A stretch of 64,000 nt of DNA from Adineta ricciae. Lineage: Eukaryota; Rotifera; Eurotatoria; Adinetida; Adinetidae. Both the position numbers and the translations under genes were made by a program. The stretch is taken from assembly GCA_905250025.1 (NCBI GenBank), contig CAJNOJ010000457.1, forward strand, positions 1 to 64,000, read 5' to 3'. Shown one piece after another: positions 22,281 through 33,847 of the stretch. Each line of letters opens with the position of its first letter. The first letter of the stretch is position 1. Below the pieces are notes generated by a model. That model was given only the letters and a program-made list of their open reading frames with translations, was not told the origin of the DNA and did no database searches.

Positions 22281-22715
22281 ATGTCGTCACGAAAATAAAA
22301 ATCATATACTTGTTGTTTCACAATTGGTGATAATGCTTGCTGTTTACGTTCAATTTTTTTCTCTAATTTAATAATATTTAAATTTGCAGCAATTTCTGTG
22401 ATTAATTCAAACTGTTTATCTTTGTCTACAGGCAAAGCATTGATAACTCTCTTAAAAGCTTTGGCTTTGGATTGTTTTGTTCGAAACGATGATTCCGTTG
22501 GTGATGGTCGAGTTGGAGCTAATTTCGACTTTGAACGAAAATGATGAAGATTTAATTTTTGACGTAAACGAAATATTTTCAGTTTTGCTGGTGGCATTTT
22601 CAAACGAGCAAGTCGTTTACGTTTACGATCTTGTTTTTTCATTAATTCATGTAAACCTGCTGTTTTCTTTTTTTTCCCGATAACGACGGGCTCTCTCAGC
22701 ACCGGGAAGAGCCAT
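22281..22715 (-). pseudogene. Transposon-type ORF of unassigned family
   Basis: Starts MALPGAERARRYREKK, continues in a second frame through a very basic region (KKQDRKRKRLARLKMPPAK) and then FRTKQSKAKAFKRVINALP and ends near QQVYDFYFRDDI, where a short MITE interrupts it. The frame change is in a run of eight A (coding strand) at about 22669-22676. Proteins with such a PGAER..R start and a basic helical N-terminus are known from animal DNA transposons, but I cannot name the superfamily. No catalytic core is present. Confidence 0.45.
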
Positions 22716-23974
22716 CAGAAAAATATGAATTAAAGGTTTATCTAAAACATGAAAAACGAAAAACCTGATGAATACTTCATGTATAACCATGTCACAAACA
22801 TGTGTTGTAAAACCAATAAACAGGTTTAATGACTTGTACAATGCATGTATAAAAGTAATTGAATATAAATTCTAATGTGCAGCGAAAGAAAGTTACGTGT
22901 ATTTTAAAATACACACAACATTCTATATGATAAAATGAAATTCCGTAACGCAGTGTTTTGTGTATAGTTAACTAATGTTAGAAGTGATGATCAATCAAAA
23001 TTAGTTCGTTGGATAGCTCTTGAGAAGATCTATCTAGTGATGCCATTTTTCGAAATTTAATTTATAACCTAAGAGATAGAAACATACTATCATCTACTTT
23101 CGTTACAGAATTTCATGAAAAACTCAGGAGTTTTGCGAACAATAGAATTATTCACATGATTAGTATATTTTTTTTTCACACACATTTTCTGAAAGTGCGC
23201 ACCTTCTTGCATGTATTCATGAAATATTTAATCCCGTTGTACCTATTTATGAACGCTTTTTGACCGTTGATTGTTCATGGTCCAGAGATGTCACTATTTG
23301 ATACACTCATTGGAGAATAGAACAGCGCCACTCTCGATGTATAACTATATTTTGTGTGACTAGTGGCACTATTTTGGTACACTACCAGATGTATTTTAAC
23401 GAGATATGAACTCATTTTCTTGCAGTCTTAGATTCAAACCCTTCGCAACGAAGGGGACCTATGGCTGGCCGTGCCCATATATCGAATTAAATAAAGAGAG
23501 AGAGAGACTGAGAGGAAGAAAGAAACAGGACGATGAAAAAACAAAAGAATGCGACAATATATTGTAGGAGAAAAAAAATTAAAAAATAAACAGCGTCGCC
23601 ACACATTTCATTTTTACGCCAATATTGGTTCGATGAAGAAAGAAAAATCTGAAACAAACAACAAACAAAAGTGTGGAATATAAGAGTCTCAAACACACGG
23701 GAAATTCCCCAATTTTAATTCTGTTTTAAAGTAATACCTGTTTGCGCTAAATACTGCATCACCAATCAAAAAGAAAGGCAAGCCTCTTTGCTGTATATGT
23801 AATGTACATAACTATATAAATGTTGATTTGTTCGGAAGTGTCACTATCGTATGGATATATTTTATTTGATAGAAGATAAGTATTGAAAATCCATTAGTTC
23901 ACTATGCGTGAAAATTGATCTAAGATTTTTCATATACACATAATATTTTTCTCAATGTGATTCTTTAACATGTA
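22716..23974. other. AT-rich intergenic stretch
   Basis: No gene recognised. A region at 23430-23480 has a vaguely tRNA-B-box-like sequence but no cloverleaf. Confidence 0.35.
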
Positions 23975-25563
23975 CAGGGTGCCCGGAAAGCCATTTAACA
24001 AAAAGGAAATTGAATATCTCCTCTATTTCTCGTCCAAATTGGCCAAATTGTTTTATTTGATGTTAAGATCTCCTACATGTATTGCTCAAAAGTGTCACCA
24101 TTCACATCAATACAAAATTTTAATCTTTTCAAAATACCATCGGAAACATTATTTAATATATCTTTTCTTATAGCTTTGATTTCTCTTTCAATTCTGCCGT
24201 TCAAATCATCAATGTCATTCACTCTTGTTTTGTACACATTTGTTTTGATGTAACCCCATAAATAAAAATCAAGTGGTGTCAAATCAGAAGATCGAGACGT
24301 CCAAGAGATTGAACCACCTCTACCGATCCATCTATCGTCAAACTTTTTCTTTGACTATGCACGAACTTCTTTTGAAAAATGTGATGAGGCACCATCTCGC
24401 TGGAAGATAATTTTATTTGTAAGTCTTTTTTTTGTATACTCGGATAAAAATGACTTTTGAACGTATCGAGATAATTATACTGATTGACCGTTTCATCTTC
24501 AAAAAAAAAATATAGACCGATTATTTCTTTGTTAGACATTGCACACCAAAATCGGTGTGAAGCTGGCACCATTCGATGCAGAATCAAATTCTGCGTCGAA
24601 CAGACTCTTTTCCATAAACAGGAATTCGTTCTGGATAGAGATATTGCGTGCCGACTGTCGAAAAACGATGCATATACATGTGTACAGGATACATAAAGAT
24701 CAAAGAAAACTTTCCTCCTGAACGTTTTCCCATGAATTGAAATGCTAACATTCGATTCAGAATTAAATTCTGCATTGAATAGAATAGGTTTTATTGACGG
24801 GAATTCGTTTTTAGAAAATCCTTGGTTTGATGGTGCTAGCTTCACTCCGATCACACCAAACACTGACTTTAGCGGATTTTATTGCACTTTCCACAGTAAT
24901 GTATGGATTTTTCTCTGCCAAAATACGACAATGATGCTTGTTCACAAGTCTAGAAGTATAAAAGGTTGATTTATCAGAGAAAAAAATATTACCGTGATTT
25001 TCTGGATCTTCAAGAATAGGCATCAAATGCTCTGCCATCCCCACATATAAATCCATATCTTCATCGTACAGCTTTTGAGTATTATGCATCATATAAGCTT
25101 TATATCCAAGTATATCACGTATTATTCGATGTGCTTGATGTTTTGTAATGCTTGCTTGTCGGGCAACATTTCTTACGGTGTTTATTGGTTCATTTTCTAA
25201 GACTTCGTATACTTTTTCAATTTTCTCTTCACCTATTGTTCACAGTCTTCCTGTACGAGCTAAGTCTTGAACTGAGTCGGTTTCAAGAAACTTCTGATAT
25301 ATTGATAAAATGGTCTGTCGAACTGGAATATCAACGCTCCATTGTCGTTGCAATTCGCGAATCGCCGTTGTAAGAGATTCAAATTTGGCCACTAAAGCTA
25401 CTATTTTAGTTCTAATTTCTAAAGAGTATGTCATATTGTGATCTGAAGTAGTAAAATAAACTTTGAACTTTCCTCTTTCAAATAAAAAAAATTGTCCAAC
25501 CTGGTCGAAAAATAAAGAAGATATTCAATTTTCTTTTTGTTAAATGACTTTCCGAACACTCTA
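23975..25563 (-). mobile_element. Mariner-type DNA transposon, degraded
   Basis: A 1,589-bp element with long inverted ends of about 85-95 bp. The left end reads CAGGGTGCCCGGAAAG and the right end, reversed, TAGAGTGTTCGGAAAG; both continue CATTTAACAAAAAG and ATTGAATATC. TA flanks both ends (23973-23974 and 25564-25565), the usual target duplication. The transposase lies on the minus strand and has several stops and shifts. Confidence 0.88.
24073..25434 (-). pseudogene. Mariner transposase, broken with internal duplication
   Basis: Starts MTYSLEIRTKIVALVAKFES with an N-terminal helix-turn-helix (RELQRQWSVDIP, TGRL then a TGA where families usually have an Arg codon). The first catalytic region is FFSDKSTFYTS; the block FWCAMSNKEIIGLYFF and the late LTPLDFYLWGYIKTNVY motif are also visible. 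The second catalytic region is altered (SSEMVPHHIFQK). A stretch of about 200 bp is doubled inside: CTQNLILHRM-type sequence at about 24560-24640 returns at 24745-24815 separated by unrelated sequence. At least five breaks are present, so it is inactive. Confidence 0.8.
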
Positions 25564-25616
25564 TAAACATTTTTGGATTAGATGTGGGTCACTATGGTTA
25601 TATTATTACATACATT

Positions 25617-26447
25617 TCAAAATTTATTCCAAATAAATAAAATAATTAGAAAGAAGGAGACTATATTCTTATCATGGAATATCAAAGCTGATGTAGATCG
25701 ACTATCGAATTTATCATAATCAAAGTAATAACGATATAATTTTTGAATTTGTTGAATATTATTCATTCTATTGCATTCTGGAATATTACAACGTATTATA
25801 AATTCATGATTACTTGTTTTTCTTGTTTTTAAGAAATATGCTCGTTCATCATCAAGAAGATTAGTAATTATTTCCGTAGTTTTTAAACAATAAGCACACA
25901 TTGAATTTGTTATTCCATCGATAGACGCCAAACATCTTAAACATGAATCACCAGCTGGTTCTTTTGAATAGCATGTATCAGGATTTGTAAAATTGGTATA
26001 TTTTGCACATGTTAGTGGAACAGAAGGTTGTGTTGTATATAATAATGGTACAATAGCTGTTGAATTATGATCTATTGTTATTGATTCGAATAAGAATTTA
26101 CTGAATCTTGGTTCATTACAACCATCTGTCAAACAATGATAAGTAACGCCATATATATATGATCCATCACTTTTTATATACAGACCAAGTAGAGCAAAAT
26201 CTTCTTTGTAACCGAATGCTTGATGAGCTGTTTCCGATTGAACTGTTAAATATCCAGTATCCCTATCATAAAAGTCGATTGCTATTGTACAATACAATTG
26301 ATCGACATTCTTTTTGGTGCAGTTAGACGGCGTTGTGATGTTTGAAGCTGTTACTGTCATTTTATCACATTGATAACAAATTAAACTTGAACCAAATTTA
26401 ATTATTAGAAAAAAGAAAAGAAAACTTAAGCTATGTGAAAATATCAT
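25617..26447 (-). CDS. Ly6/uPAR-like GPI-anchored surface protein
   Basis: A 276-residue intronless protein. Residues 1-21 are a signal peptide (HSLSFLFFFLIIKFGSS). The mature part begins with the three-finger hallmark LICYQCDK and closes the first domain with YHCLTDGCNE, the CxxxxxCN end of Ly6/uPAR domains. A second Cys-rich region runs from VPLTCAKYTN to FIIRCNIPECNR. The last 20 residues are hydrophobic (NIVSFFLIILFIWNKF) after a small-residue stretch, which fits a GPI signal. It lies 54 bp from the right end of the mariner element. Ligand or partner is unknown; the family call rests on cysteine spacing. Confidence 0.7.
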   Translation of the reverse strand: MIFSHSLSFLFFFLIIKFGSSLICYQCDKMTVTASNITTPSNCTKKNVDQLYCTIAIDFYDRDTGYLTVQSETAHQAFGYKEDFALLGLYIKSDGSYIYGVTYHCLTDGCNEPRFSKFLFESITIDHNSTAIVPLLYTTQPSVPLTCAKYTNFTNPDTCYSKEPAGDSCLRCLASIDGITNSMCAYCLKTTEIITNLLDDERAYFLKTRKTSNHEFIIRCNIPECNRMNNIQQIQKLYRYYFDYDKFDSRSTSALIFHDKNIVSFFLIILFIWNKF

Positions 26448-28505
26448 GATAGAACTAAAATCAAGGAAGAAGAAAACTTTTTCTGATTGACTCTCTCAAT
26501 TTCTGTCACCGTGTTCTTATTTAAAAGGCTAATGTTTTTTTTAAATATCTTTTTGTAACGCTTGGTCATATGCTGCATCATTCTCAGTCATGATAAGAGA
26601 TGTAAGTCGACAAATAATGACAAAAAAGTTTCACGCACCTTTTTGTTTTATCTATTTATATCACTCATCGTAAGGTGTGCTAATTGAAAAGTGAGGAAGA
26701 GTGTTGACCTGATTTAGATTATCGTTCTATGAGTTGTTCATTAATTCGAAGAAATATATGTCGCAGCCGGTTAGAGAATTTATAAAGTTGAGATTGGAAT
26801 GTACGTAAATATCAAAAGAGTATCAAAATCTATATTTTTTTACGTTTGAAAGAGAAATAAATAGAATCTATAATTGTGCACGAAAATATTTTGAAATTTC
26901 GAAAGATCGTTGAGAATTCTATAAAATGGTAAAGAAAAGTTTTAACAATTGATCATATGTTGTTGTTTCGAAGAAAGATTGAAAAATTAGGAAAAAAAGG
27001 CGATTTTATTTTTCAATCAAAAGAATTTTGATGCGGGACATCCCACGAAAAAATCTTTTTCATAAAATCGCTGATATCAACGGATTTTTTTTATGACACC
27101 GCGGTTTCATCTATTGTGGTTATTAGTAGTTTCCTATCGCGCGGTATAGAAGTCAATCATCGCAATTCTAGATATAGTAATAATTGTGTGTTAAATTTCA
27201 GAGAGTCTTTACTTCATTATTTCTGAGCATTTGAATACTAAATTGCTATGAGATATCACTGATTCAACTCACTTGAGCTTTCGTGGTTGGATATATGTTC
27301 ATAATGTCGTTACCGGAACCTAATACCTTGCATCTGATAGGAAATATAATTTTACAATAAGCGTTTTGAGGGCGAGTACTGTCCGCCGTCATCTTCTTAA
27401 CATAATGTAGATGCCCTTATGTTCTTTAAAATATTAGTAAACCTAACAAATCGTAAACATTTTGAACATTATACGATATAATCATAAAACAGAATATTCA
27501 TCGATTTTGTATTAATCACCACAAATTTATTGTATTTATCAATTATTTGCATACAATGAGTTCAATAAACGATGTATTAATGAAATTCATTTACCAAATT
27601 AATATTTATAGATATTACTGAAAACAAAAATAGTAAACCACTTTTGGAAGCAGATTTTCCAATGAAGACCGCGACTTGAACCCCGATAACCGTGGTGATA
27701 TCATTCTACGGTTATTATTGTTTTTCTAAACCGCGGTGTAGATGTCAAAAGCTGCGTTCCAATCAAACCGCGTACTACTAGTCTATGACCGCTGTTCATC
27801 AATCAAAAAATAAGTGTGTAAGGACTTTAACGATGTCGTGCCCTACTTTTTCGTAACTTTTCACACAAATTTTCTTGTGTGACTCTGTCATTGAAAAATG
27901 ACATAGGAGTTCAATGGGACTTGCAAAAGTTCCTACAGCGCTCCTCGAAGGGCTCCCCTCAAGAGTAGAGAATGACTCAGCCACCGGATACCATATTGGT
28001 CCGGTTGTCTGCGGAAAGTGATGTTTTGAAGCGATTATTGACGGTTTTTTTAAACTGCAGAAGATAGACCATTAATGAAGTTGCCTGAAACCGCGATGCC
28101 AAAAGCAGCGGTTTTGTGCTTTCTTTTGTCGTGGGGAAAGAGCTCGATAAAAAAATGAAGTCAGGTGAATTAACTCTTTTGTTCCAGAAAATAATATCAA
28201 GAAACGCTGTTTCGTCTGCAGCCATACATTTAAGCGAAAAAAAAACGGAGTGCTATAAGGTTTTATTGCACAGATTGTGATGCTTCAAAAGACATAAGAC
28301 TTTGAAAGCTTTTTTATATTCACATTTTTGATGAGTCTGACAAAAATAAATCATTTTTAGAAAGATAAAAATTTGTAATTTTTTCTCAAAATGAACCGGT
28401 CTCGAAAGGGTTAAAAACAACTTCGTCCAAAAGAATCGATTTTTCATCATTGAAAAGCGAATAAAGTCAGGTTTTTTCTTGTTTATTTTTACATGTGAAC
28501 TAAGA
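26448..28505. other. AT-rich intergenic stretch
   Basis: No gene recognised. A short sequence around CCGCGGT with TAGAAGTCAA or TAGATGTCAA follows at 27150 and 27735, and a weaker version at about 28090, so a diverged repeat may be present. Minus-strand frames here are short and motif-free. Confidence 0.35.
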
Positions 28506-31500
28506 TTATGTCCTCCTGAGCCATTTAATCAGTTTGATTTCATACAAATGTTCTTTGTAGAGAGGCGACGGTAATATATAAATGAAGAAAACAGCAATCT
28601 GTGGAGCAAATGAAAGATAATAAATCACTAATGTGCCTACTGCAAATCGATCACTGTCAATAAATTGACAATGATCAAAAAATAAAAGTATTATTTGAGG
28701 TAATTGAGTGATAAAACAAACAAACGGTGCTAGTAGAAATTCCATACGATTAGACACAACTTGAATAAATGACTGTAGACGTGTTTGATGATTTAAATTC
28801 GCTTTAGTTCTACTAACATAAATAAGAAGAATCAATGTTGAAATAATATTAAAACTAAATGGAATTAGCTGATGAAGCAATGTAACCAATCGCAAATAAG
28901 TTACAGTTAAAGATGATAGTTCAAGGACACACCAACTTTCCGAACCATTTGCTGTTGTATCATGAACGATTTTATATGAAAATATATAGATTAGACTACT
29001 GGCTAAAATAACGAAAATAGTAATAATAATAAGTCGAACGGCGAATTGAGATGAACGAACAAATAACCATGAATTAGGTCGGATGACTAAGAGAGATCGA
29101 GTGATAGTAACAAATGCAACTATCCAGGAATTTATAAACCAAGTAGATACCATTATGTATGGTAAAGTTTTACAAAGATTTTGATTTACATTTATAAATA
29201 ACAAATATATAATACGAAGTAGAAGAAAACTAAGAGTAAGTTGACTGATGATACTATTTAATAATAGATAAATGTTACACCCATCAAAGGCAACTTTCAA
29301 TAATGATGATGATGATAAAATAGGTAATCGACGAGTGATAACTTTGTGAAAGGTAACAATACTTATTCCATTAAAAATAAGACCAAAGATGAAGATCGAA
29401 CTTGGCACAATCAGGTGATATTCAGATGAGAATGATACAGAAACGAGTAACGTCTCTAAAGTAACTGTAAATTGACGAAAAGTATATTGACATAGTTTAC
29501 CAGTTGTACATAATGGACATACACAAATAAAATCACTTTTATTATAATAATCACCATGGATACATCGGCCGTTATTTAAGCAAATACCTTTTTGACGACA
29601 TTCACTCAATTCTAAATGGAGTGAAACGCAATCGGCACGTGCCGGGTTGAAATCACATCGACAAAAATATCGTTCTGTTATAAAACATGCAATATTCAAA
29701 TTCTGTCGACAGATGCTATGAAATTCACGTACATCGACAGTTTCCTTATTATTTATTGTTAATATGTCACGACATTTGACTGAATTCGCAATGTTTATTG
29801 CGTATTGAGAGCGTGTGTGACTTGTACAATTCACATAGAGTAAATAAATCACTGTTGTAACACTAGATACGTGTCGTTGAAAATTTTGTATAAGACTAAC
29901 TTCCATAAGTGCATTTTGTGATATAAAGGAGATTGTTAAAGGTATCTGCTGAGATGAATATATTAAACTTTGTTGTCGTAACACAAGATATCCTCGACGA
30001 AGTCCATATAATTGCAATATAAAAGCAGATAAAAAATGTGACATTTGATCGGTTTTATCGTTTGAATACAATGTCATTACAGCAGATTTGATTTCACAAT
30101 GTGTACCTCCATAATATCTATCACAAATACATGTAAAATATCCGATTTCAGAATGAGCATGACATGTTCCATTATGTTGACAAGGATTAGACCAACAAGC
30201 AATATTCTTCAACGAACAAAGCGGCGGTAATAAACCCTCAGGACAAATACAAAGCCATTCTTGTTCTCGACTGACTACGGCATTGTCCAATACACGACAT
30301 TTTGCTGGTGATACACACGGACATGATGGAGAATGAATTCGTTTTTCACAAAAACGTCCAAAATATTCTGAAGAACATTCGCAATAAATATCGCCTAGAT
30401 TTTGTTTATTGACAATTACATGACATGTTCCACTATTTTGACAAAGTGATTGAGAACAAATCCACGGAATTGAGTGAACTTCTTCTAATGGAAAACGTAG
30501 AATCTTTGCTAAACGATACGATGGTAAAAAATCGAGATTAATAGAATATTCCCAAACTGATAATAAACGAACATTTGATGAATTCGAATGAAACGCTTCA
30601 AATCGAACACTATAATAACAGACTAATTTCGGTCGTGAATAAAGTAAATATCGATCATATTTTCTTTGCACATTTTCAATCGAGTCAATGAATTGTGTAT
30701 AATCAATTATTTGACTCTGATTACAAAGAAGAAATGCATAAATGTGTAATATTTTGGTTAGATCAGTTCGATGTAAACGATCTAAGCTAACTCGTACTGG
30801 AATTCTTCGGCTAAAATATTGACATCGATCTCCATAATGATTTGGTGGACAAAAGCATGCGATAGTCCGACCTTTGGACGTATTTTCTTCTATGATGAGA
30901 CCTTGATTACATACCAAAGCAGATAACTTCGAATTGGTCTGTGTTGTGAATTGCAAATTAGATTCTATACTATTGTTATTGATTATTTTCACAAGATTTG
31001 CTTCCTCTTTTGTACCCATGCAAAAGTCATAATAATTAGACCAAGAGACTTTGGTTGGTCGATAAGAACTCGACTTTGGACACCAGAATAAATGATCATT
31101 ATCAGAACATATACGTCTTTCACATCTCGAGTGGTTAACATATATCCCATTTAAACATTGATATTTTGTATAATTATAAGAGAAATTTGTTGTTTTAAAC
31201 CAATAGCATAACTGTTCGTCAGTACCATCTTCGCAATCTTTAATCCTATTACAAATACGATCGGCTGCTAAACACGAACCATTTGCACATCGAAAACGAT
31301 CACCTAACATTTGATTGTCTTCTTTACATTGAATCGTATTACGTTCATCGCGTGCGCCGAGACAATCGATTATATAATCACCTGCTTGAGAACCATTAAT
31401 ACAAGGACGAGAGACGTTTGAATCACGAATAGAGTCTTTTGTTATGCAGAAAAATTCTCTGCTATGATCACATTGGCTTTCTAATGAGAAATAGAGCTTT

Positions 31501-33395
31501 GCGGTGGTGCAATTAAGTTCGTCTTCACCGTCTGCACAGTCCCATTCACCATCACACCGCCACGCTGGTTTTATACATTGTCCAGTTTGATTACATTGAA
31601 GAACGGATTTCGAACAAATCCAATTGCTACAATTACGCTCATCATTGCCATCCCGCGTGTTCCATATAGAATTACAATAATAATGAAAACGAAGACGAGC
31701 TTGCCGAATTTTTTCACTATGACGCAAGGTCTCGCATGCATATAAATCATTCTCTAAGCACTGTTGCTGTTTCCAATTCATTACTGAAGACATTTCATCA
31801 GATCCGTCAAGACAATTTTGAATCCCATCGCCTATTTGATTCGTGCTAACATATTGAATCGGTATCGATGACTCACATCGATATTGATAAGGTCGATTTA
31901 AATTTTCATCAGCCAAAACAAATTCATCTTCTCCATTGAAACAATCTAGATGACCATCATTAATGCGTAAATCATTGATAAATCGCTGGTTTGATTTACA
32001 TCGCCGTAAGTTGGATATATTTCTTGAGATTGACAACTGTGAAATCGCAGATGAACTCGAACATATTATGTGACGAAATGGCCAGTGATTGTATTTTATT
32101 AATATATCGATAGGTGAAATACAAAGTGATTGATTTAATGTAGTTAAGATTCCGTTGCAAGTCACCGATCCATTAAAGCAATAATAATGTGGCCTGCGAA
32201 ACGCCTTATCATATATATCACGAAAACTATGGTATAGTGCTGCCAATAACGCTGTTGTATTATATCGCGTCAGGACATTAGCTGTAAGAAAAGGATACTG
32301 TGGAAAATCGAAATGTGAAGAACAATGTTCTTCAAGCGATTTAATAATATTCTTTCGTGTCATCAGTAATTGCCGAAAAGTTCTTGTACAATGATAATCT
32401 TCGGTTAAATTTTTTCGAACAAAAGAAGCATGCATATATTCACACGATCCATCGTTTTCTATTGTTGATAATTTTCTACCAGTTGCTATTTCACAGCGAT
32501 GAAACAGGTCTCGATAGTTACTACATCCATCTTCTTGATCATATAGATTTTTCCATGATAGACATTCGCCATCACCGCATGAAAACGGTCGTTGGGCGTC
32601 ACAGAAACGTTCAGTGCAATCGAAATTATAATTAGATAATCGACATTTCTTCGTTGCGGTTATAAACCGCTCAAGTCGATGTTCATCCGATTCATCTTGA
32701 CAATCGAAAGCAGAGTCAAAAAACCATTCTCGTGGTATGCACATACCATTTCTACATCGGTATTCATTCGAATCACATTGGTTGATTTCTAACAGTTCAC
32801 AATTGAATTCATCCTCACCGAACTGACAATGTTCAATTCCATCACAGACGTAACGCCAATCAAGACAACTTTTCCCCATATTACATTTTATATCAATCAG
32901 ACACCATTGATCATAAAATGAGACATAGGCAGTGCTACTTAATTGATTAGACAAAAGATCTACAGGAGTAGCCATTGGTTCAGGTAATTGATATTGACAA
33001 TTCAAACCAAAATTGTCTTGAGAACAATTACAGATGGATTCGTTTTCATATTTTCTTGATAATAAGGGAGATAATGAACGATAATGAGCATACAATTCTG
33101 CCATGTCAATAGGTATAGACCATGCGAGTAAATTTTGTGCACTTATATTTTGCATGGATAGCTCTAAAAAAGATTTTCTATTCACGTTTGAGCATACAGA
33201 TGAAACAGAATATCGTGATATAGATGAATTTGTTGGTCGACGACAAAACCAAATTTCATCCAGAAACAAACAATCGTAATACTGCATAAATGATGATGGT
33301 AACGATCTATATAGTGTCCATTCATGATTTGTTGATTGTACAATTTTCAAGGCAAATAATAATATAATGAAAATAGCGACACGTATGTGCAACAT
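28506..33395 (-). CDS. Giant LDLa/EGF receptor with C-terminal 7TM domain
   Basis: One uninterrupted frame of 1,629 residues. A signal peptide (IRVAIFIILLFALKIVQS) is followed by an EGF-like piece (CNCSQDNFGLNCQY, about residue 125) and a series of LDL-receptor class A modules between about 165 and 720; clear ones contain CDGIEHCQFGEDEFNC, CIPREWFFDSAFDCQDESDE, CDGEWDCADGEDELNC and ICNRIKDCEDGTDEQLC. EGF-like modules follow (CFCPPNHYGDRCQ, YCECSSEYFGRFCE, NPCQHNGTCHA, CLNNGRCIHG) up to about 1300. From about 1320 to the end lies a rhodopsin-like seven-helix domain with a Cys before TM3 (NQNLCKTLPYIM) and another in the second loop (SESWCVLEL). There is no GPS motif, so it is not a classical adhesion receptor. 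Function is presumably binding a large extracellular ligand and signalling. Absence of any intron in 4.9 kb is notable. Confidence 0.88.
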   Translation of the reverse strand: MLHIRVAIFIILLFALKIVQSTNHEWTLYRSLPSSFMQYYDCLFLDEIWFCRRPTNSSISRYSVSSVCSNVNRKSFLELSMQNISAQNLLAWSIPIDMAELYAHYRSLSPLLSRKYENESICNCSQDNFGLNCQYQLPEPMATPVDLLSNQLSSTAYVSFYDQWCLIDIKCNMGKSCLDWRYVCDGIEHCQFGEDEFNCELLEINQCDSNEYRCRNGMCIPREWFFDSAFDCQDESDEHRLERFITATKKCRLSNYNFDCTERFCDAQRPFSCGDGECLSWKNLYDQEDGCSNYRDLFHRCEIATGRKLSTIENDGSCEYMHASFVRKNLTEDYHCTRTFRQLLMTRKNIIKSLEEHCSSHFDFPQYPFLTANVLTRYNTTALLAALYHSFRDIYDKAFRRPHYYCFNGSVTCNGILTTLNQSLCISPIDILIKYNHWPFRHIICSSSSAISQLSISRNISNLRRCKSNQRFINDLRINDGHLDCFNGEDEFVLADENLNRPYQYRCESSIPIQYVSTNQIGDGIQNCLDGSDEMSSVMNWKQQQCLENDLYACETLRHSEKIRQARLRFHYYCNSIWNTRDGNDERNCSNWICSKSVLQCNQTGQCIKPAWRCDGEWDCADGEDELNCTTAKLYFSLESQCDHSREFFCITKDSIRDSNVSRPCINGSQAGDYIIDCLGARDERNTIQCKEDNQMLGDRFRCANGSCLAADRICNRIKDCEDGTDEQLCYWFKTTNFSYNYTKYQCLNGIYVNHSRCERRICSDNDHLFWCPKSSSYRPTKVSWSNYYDFCMGTKEEANLVKIINNNSIESNLQFTTQTNSKLSALVCNQGLIIEENTSKGRTIACFCPPNHYGDRCQYFSRRIPVRVSLDRLHRTDLTKILHIYAFLLCNQSQIIDYTQFIDSIENVQRKYDRYLLYSRPKLVCYYSVRFEAFHSNSSNVRLLSVWEYSINLDFLPSYRLAKILRFPLEEVHSIPWICSQSLCQNSGTCHVIVNKQNLGDIYCECSSEYFGRFCEKRIHSPSCPCVSPAKCRVLDNAVVSREQEWLCICPEGLLPPLCSLKNIACWSNPCQHNGTCHAHSEIGYFTCICDRYYGGTHCEIKSAVMTLYSNDKTDQMSHFLSAFILQLYGLRRGYLVLRQQSLIYSSQQIPLTISFISQNALMEVSLIQNFQRHVSSVTTVIYLLYVNCTSHTRSQYAINIANSVKCRDILTINNKETVDVREFHSICRQNLNIACFITERYFCRCDFNPARADCVSLHLELSECRQKGICLNNGRCIHGDYYNKSDFICVCPLCTTGKLCQYTFRQFTVTLETLLVSVSFSSEYHLIVPSSIFIFGLIFNGISIVTFHKVITRRLPILSSSSLLKVAFDGCNIYLLLNSIISQLTLSFLLLRIIYLLFINVNQNLCKTLPYIMVSTWFINSWIVAFVTITRSLLVIRPNSWLFVRSSQFAVRLIIITIFVILASSLIYIFSYKIVHDTTANGSESWCVLELSSLTVTYLRLVTLLHQLIPFSFNIISTLILLIYVSRTKANLNHQTRLQSFIQVVSNRMEFLLAPFVCFITQLPQIILLFFDHCQFIDSDRFAVGTLVIYYLSFAPQIAVFFIYILPSPLYKEHLYEIKLIKWLRRT

Positions 33396-33847
33396 CCTTT
33401 TTATATAATCATATCAAATAGAAATAGAAATAGCGATAAGACAGTTGCTTCCTTTTTTTCTTCTGTATGGAATAGAATAGATTTATTTCATCAGGGATCA
33501 AATATGAGTACGTGATTATCTTAGCTTGTGATTATATAAGCAGACATGATAGATGGCACGTATTCAACAAATTAGAAAACTTTATTATTTGATGGTATCT
33601 TTGTGAGTAGTGTAGAAATCGTTAACTCGATTCGAGTATTAAAACTTTTGTTCGAATTCTAAACCGAAAGATTTAGAAGTTGAATAGTTTAAAACTCGAG
33701 TTAAAAAAAAGTTCCCTTTTCTGCAAAAAAGGGTTATAGTCGCGTTAAAACTGGTTAAAGTTTCTTTGTCCAGCCAATCAGATTGCAGCATTTCACAAAT
33801 CAATGAAAACTTAACGATGTTCCTTACGAAGTGATTGTTGCAAGGTA

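Noticed and set aside
23430-23480. tRNA-like sequence
   Set aside because: Only a weak B-box resemblance; no cloverleaf arms.
32357-32635. Plus-strand frame inside the giant receptor
   Set aside because: Antisense shadow of the LDLa region.
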